Source: Spirochaetaceae bacterium (lineage in GTDB: Bacteria > Spirochaetota > Spirochaetia > DSM-27196 > Salinispiraceae). From it: a DNA stretch of 8,071 nt. Below, one piece after another: positions 6,683 to 8,071 of this stretch. The DNA is taken from the NCBI GenBank assembly GCA_007129335.1, contig SKVS01000208.1:1-8071 (forward strand). Direction: 5' to 3'. Every line of letters begins with the position of its first letter. Positions within the stretch are counted from its first letter, which is position 1. Under the pieces are notes generated by a model that saw nothing but the letters and a program-made list of their open reading frames with translations, was not told where the DNA came from and searched no databases. The position numbers were made by a program, and so were the translations under genes.

Positions 6683-6730
6683 ATGAATCCACCCGCAAAC
6701 CCGGCGTCAAGGCGTCATAGGGACGGGTGA
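6683..6730 (+). CDS. Tiny frame MNPPANPASRRHRDG
   Basis: A 15-codon frame inside the structured RNA. AGAAGG (6670-6675) lies seven bases before the ATG, good Shine-Dalgarno spacing, but it forms one arm of the perfect 8-bp hairpin at 6658-6676, so it could be hidden by structure. The stop is five bases before the terminator stem. It is rich in Pro, Arg and small residues. Translation is unproven. Confidence 0.25.
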   Translation: MNPPANPASRRHRDG

Positions 6731-6735
6731 TTAAA

Positions 6736-6761
6736 GCCGGCTGTTAGAGCCGGTTTTTTTT
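6736..6761 (+). terminator. Strong intrinsic terminator of the structured RNA
   Basis: CCGGCT (6737-6742), GTTAG loop and AGCCGG (6748-6753) followed by eight T residues (6754-6761). The A-rich bases before the stem pair with the U tract, lengthening it. On the other strand the same stem is followed by only a short T run, so it may weakly stop argG transcription too. Confidence 0.85.
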
Positions 6762-6894
6762 ATACCCGCCCCCGGCAGGGCGCACTCATTTGGAGGTGAA
6801 AGTCCTCTACGGGCTCGACAGGGGGAACCGTTAGCTGAACGCCAAGGGTGTCGGGGCAGGAGTGGATAATCCAAAAGCTGGGTCGTGCCTCAAT
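6762..6894 (+). mobile_element. Group II intron 5' fragment (domain I-like), no reverse transcriptase
   Basis: From memory of bacterial group II introns, several blocks match in order: CCCGGCAGGGCGCACTC near the 5' end, GGTGAAAGTCC (6794-6804) in a GAGG/CCTC hairpin, GAACCGTTAGCTGAACGCCA and AAGGGTGTC (6844-6852). These are the usual spacing and order for the start of domain I. The similarity fades after about 6855. No intron-encoded reverse transcriptase, domain V or 3' end follows; the sequence instead runs into the inverted-repeat element at 6899. It starts immediately after an intrinsic terminator, the preferred insertion site of group IIC introns. It is therefore read as a truncated relic. 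An RNA covariance search would settle this; the exact 5' boundary is uncertain by several bases. Confidence 0.6.
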
Positions 6895-6898
6895 GGTA

Positions 6899-7028
6899 GT
6901 GTCCCCAAGTGTGGAGTTTTACTTTTCCCTGTTTTTTGCTGCACGTAAATCCCTTACCAGAAATAGTTTGTCCTATTTTAAAAAGTCGAATCAGCCAATA
7001 AACCGGAAAAGTCCACACTTGGGGACAC
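6899..7028. mobile_element. 130-bp element with perfect 17-bp terminal inverted repeats
   Basis: GTGTCCCCAAGTGTGGA at 6899-6915 is repeated exactly in reverse complement at 7012-7028. Just inside each end there is also CTTTTCC (about 6922-6928 left, complement at 7005-7011 right). The 96-bp interior is AT-rich and has no convincing ORF. Size, perfect ends and lack of coding suit a MITE-like element or the collapsed ends of an insertion sequence. No clear target-site duplication is visible. It ends six bases from the argG stop codon and its left end abuts the intron relic, so it may have truncated the intron. A long-loop RNA hairpin at the argG 3' end is an alternative reading. Confidence 0.55.
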
Positions 7029-7034
7029 CATCCG

Positions 7035-8071
7035 TTATTTATCCGAAAATCCCGCCATCGCAGCCATTTCCAGCGCCGGGCCATCCAGATCCCTGCGCTT
7101 TTCGTGAACTATAGCCTGAACCCCGGTAGACAACCCATAAAGATTAATAAACCCGGTTGCATCGGTATGGTCGTAGGTACTCTCACCAAAACTTGCCAAA
7201 TCCTCAATATACAGACTGTAAGGACTTTTCCTCCCAACAACATGAACGCTTCCCTTGTACAGAATAATCCGCACGCTGCCGGTGCAATACTTGGTAGCCT
7301 GTTCCATGTACCCATCCATGGAATCTCTGAACAGGGTAAACCACTTGCCGGCGTAAATTAAATCAGCATATTTCAGGGCCATGGAATTTTTCATGCTCAG
7401 AGTGTCGAAATCCAGGGTAATCATTTCCAGCTCTCTGAGAGCTCGGTACAGAACCGTTCCGGCGGGAGTTTCGTATACACCTCGGCTTTTCATGCCGACA
7501 ATCCGGGTTTCCACAAGGTCTGCTCTACCCACACCGTTTTCTCCGGCAATCTTGTTCAGCTGTTCCAGGAGATCCAGGGGTGCCATTTTTTGACCGTTCA
7601 TTCCTACAGGAAAGCCCTTTTCGAACTCCACAGTTATTTCGGTTTCCTGATCCGGAGCCTTTGCAGGGTCAACGGTCAGCTGAAACATATCTTCTTCCGG
7701 ACGGTTCCAGGTGTTTTCCAGTATTCCTCCCTCGTGGCTCATATGCCAAATGTTCCAGTCCCGGCTGTAAATATTTTGTTTGCTAATGTTGCCAATAGGA
7801 ATGTTGTGTTTCTGGGCGTAGTCAATTGCCTGTTCCCTGCTGCGGATTTCCCAAAGCCTCCAGGGGGCAATAATGTGGAGCTGGGGAGCCAGGGCTTTGT
7901 AGGTCAGCTCGAAACGGACCTGATCATTTCCCTTGCCGGTACAGCCGTGGGCCACTGCGTCGGCCTGTTCCTGAAGGGCAATTTCCACCTGCTTCTTCGC
8001 CTGGAGGGGCCGGGCGATGCTGGTTCCCAGGAGGTACCTTCCTTCATAAATCGCCCCTGCTCTGAGCATGG
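7035..8071 (-). CDS. argG: Argininosuccinate synthase, N-terminus outside the window
   Basis: Joins citrulline and aspartate using ATP to make argininosuccinate, the penultimate step of arginine synthesis, in the cytosol. At least 344 residues are present and the frame is still open at the right edge; the family is about 400 residues, so roughly the first 55-70, including the SGGLDTS ATP-pyrophosphatase loop, lie beyond the window. Diagnostic stretches include EGRYLLGTSIARP, AHGCTGKGNDQVRFE (citrulline/aspartate binding), YSRDWNIWHMSHEGGILEN and RPEEDMF. The ATG at 8069 is internal, not the real start. The gene converges on serC; its TAA is followed almost at once by the inverted-repeat element, and no ordinary terminator lies directly after it. 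Assignment is secure. Confidence 0.97.
   Translation of the reverse strand, partial: MLRAGAIYEGRYLLGTSIARPLQAKKQVEIALQEQADAVAHGCTGKGNDQVRFELTYKALAPQLHIIAPWRLWEIRSREQAIDYAQKHNIPIGNISKQNIYSRDWNIWHMSHEGGILENTWNRPEEDMFQLTVDPAKAPDQETEITVEFEKGFPVGMNGQKMAPLDLLEQLNKIAGENGVGRADLVETRIVGMKSRGVYETPAGTVLYRALRELEMITLDFDTLSMKNSMALKYADLIYAGKWFTLFRDSMDGYMEQATKYCTGSVRIILYKGSVHVVGRKSPYSLYIEDLASFGESTYDHTDATGFINLYGLSTGVQAIVHEKRRDLDGPALEMAAMAGFSDK

Larger units (their letters stand above)
6493..6761 (+). ncRNA. Candidate structured RNA, about 270 nt, class unknown
   Basis: A compact unit with its own promoter and terminator and no ordinary ORF. Hairpins readable in order are: 6495-6502 with 6507-6514 (8 bp, GU pairs included); 6539-6547 with 6556-6565 (9 bp, one bulge); 6566-6569 with 6606-6609 (GCGU/ACGC), enclosing CAUAA/UUAUG (6575-6579, 6590-6594); 6614-6618 with 6625-6629 (5 bp); 6658-6665 with 6669-6676 (8 bp perfect, UGU loop); 6691-6695 with 6724-6728; then the terminator. 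An 11-base motif, ATGAATCCACC, occurs at 6592 and 6683. GGUGG at 6495 could pair with CCACC in either copy. I could not match it to tmRNA, RNase P, SRP or 6S RNA. It may be a novel regulatory RNA or a leader-type RNA with two tiny frames. No downstream plus-strand gene is available for a riboswitch to control. Confidence 0.55.

Noticed and set aside
6493..6720. The structured RNA as a displaced later part of a group II intron (GTCTGAG ... TTATGA resembles part of domain I)
   Set aside because: The match is short and gappy, the order relative to the 5' fragment would be permuted, and no domain V is visible.
6493..6761. tmRNA, SRP RNA or 6S RNA
   Set aside because: There is no tag-peptide frame or 3' CCA tRNA-like end, no SRP core motif, and no single long bubble hairpin.
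6785..6835. RNase P RNA, because GGTGAAAGTCC and GGGCTCGACAGGG recall its first conserved region
   Set aside because: The next blocks (GTTAGCTGAACG, AAGGGTGTC) are group II intron-like and the later RNase P conserved regions are absent.
6848..7114. Plus-strand frame of 88 codons across the inverted-repeat element
   Set aside because: It crosses both repeat ends and the argG 3' end, with no ribosome-binding site or domain.
7104..7786. Several plus-strand frames opposite argG
   Set aside because: They are antisense to a secure argininosuccinate synthase and lack start signals.

Overview
The window looks like a bacterial chromosome segment of roughly even base composition carrying housekeeping metabolism, one two-component system and a short accessory patch. 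The taxon cannot be fixed from sequence alone. The style of the proteins and a glucose-6-phosphate isomerase reading GVQLGK in its C-terminal signature would suit a spirochaete, but this is a weak inference. Genes other than the divergent pair at 974/996 have recognisable Shine-Dalgarno sites.

Layout: (1) 1-297 holds the end of an unrecognised open frame that may begin upstream of the window. (2) 299-360 is an A/C-rich block of three imperfect 15-bp tandem repeats bounded by a 6-bp inverted repeat. (3) 369-974 (minus) encodes a six-helix membrane protein resembling ECF-type S components. It is divergent from a NarL/FixJ-type sensor kinase (996-2111) and response regulator (2146-2829). A near-palindromic -10 region lies between the two start codons and can be read on both strands, so both genes may be leaderless. 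(4) 2895-3404 is a zinc-ribbon Nudix hydrolase. (5) 3604-5193 is glucose-6-phosphate isomerase (pgi), followed by a short terminator. (6) 5361-6443 is phosphoserine aminotransferase (serC). (7) 6444-7034 has no ordinary gene but is dense in structure. It holds a promoter-to-terminator unit for a structured RNA of about 270 nt containing two tiny frames that both begin MNPP, then a fragment like the 5' part of a group II intron, then a 130-bp element with perfect 17-bp terminal inverted repeats. (8) 7035-8071 (minus) is argininosuccinate synthase (argG), cut by the right edge and convergent with serC.

The metabolic genes (glycolysis/gluconeogenesis, serine/PLP synthesis, arginine synthesis) appear to be separate units. 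The membrane protein, kinase and regulator plausibly form one sensory module. The serC-argG gap is the accessory hot spot and the best place to look for something undescribed.
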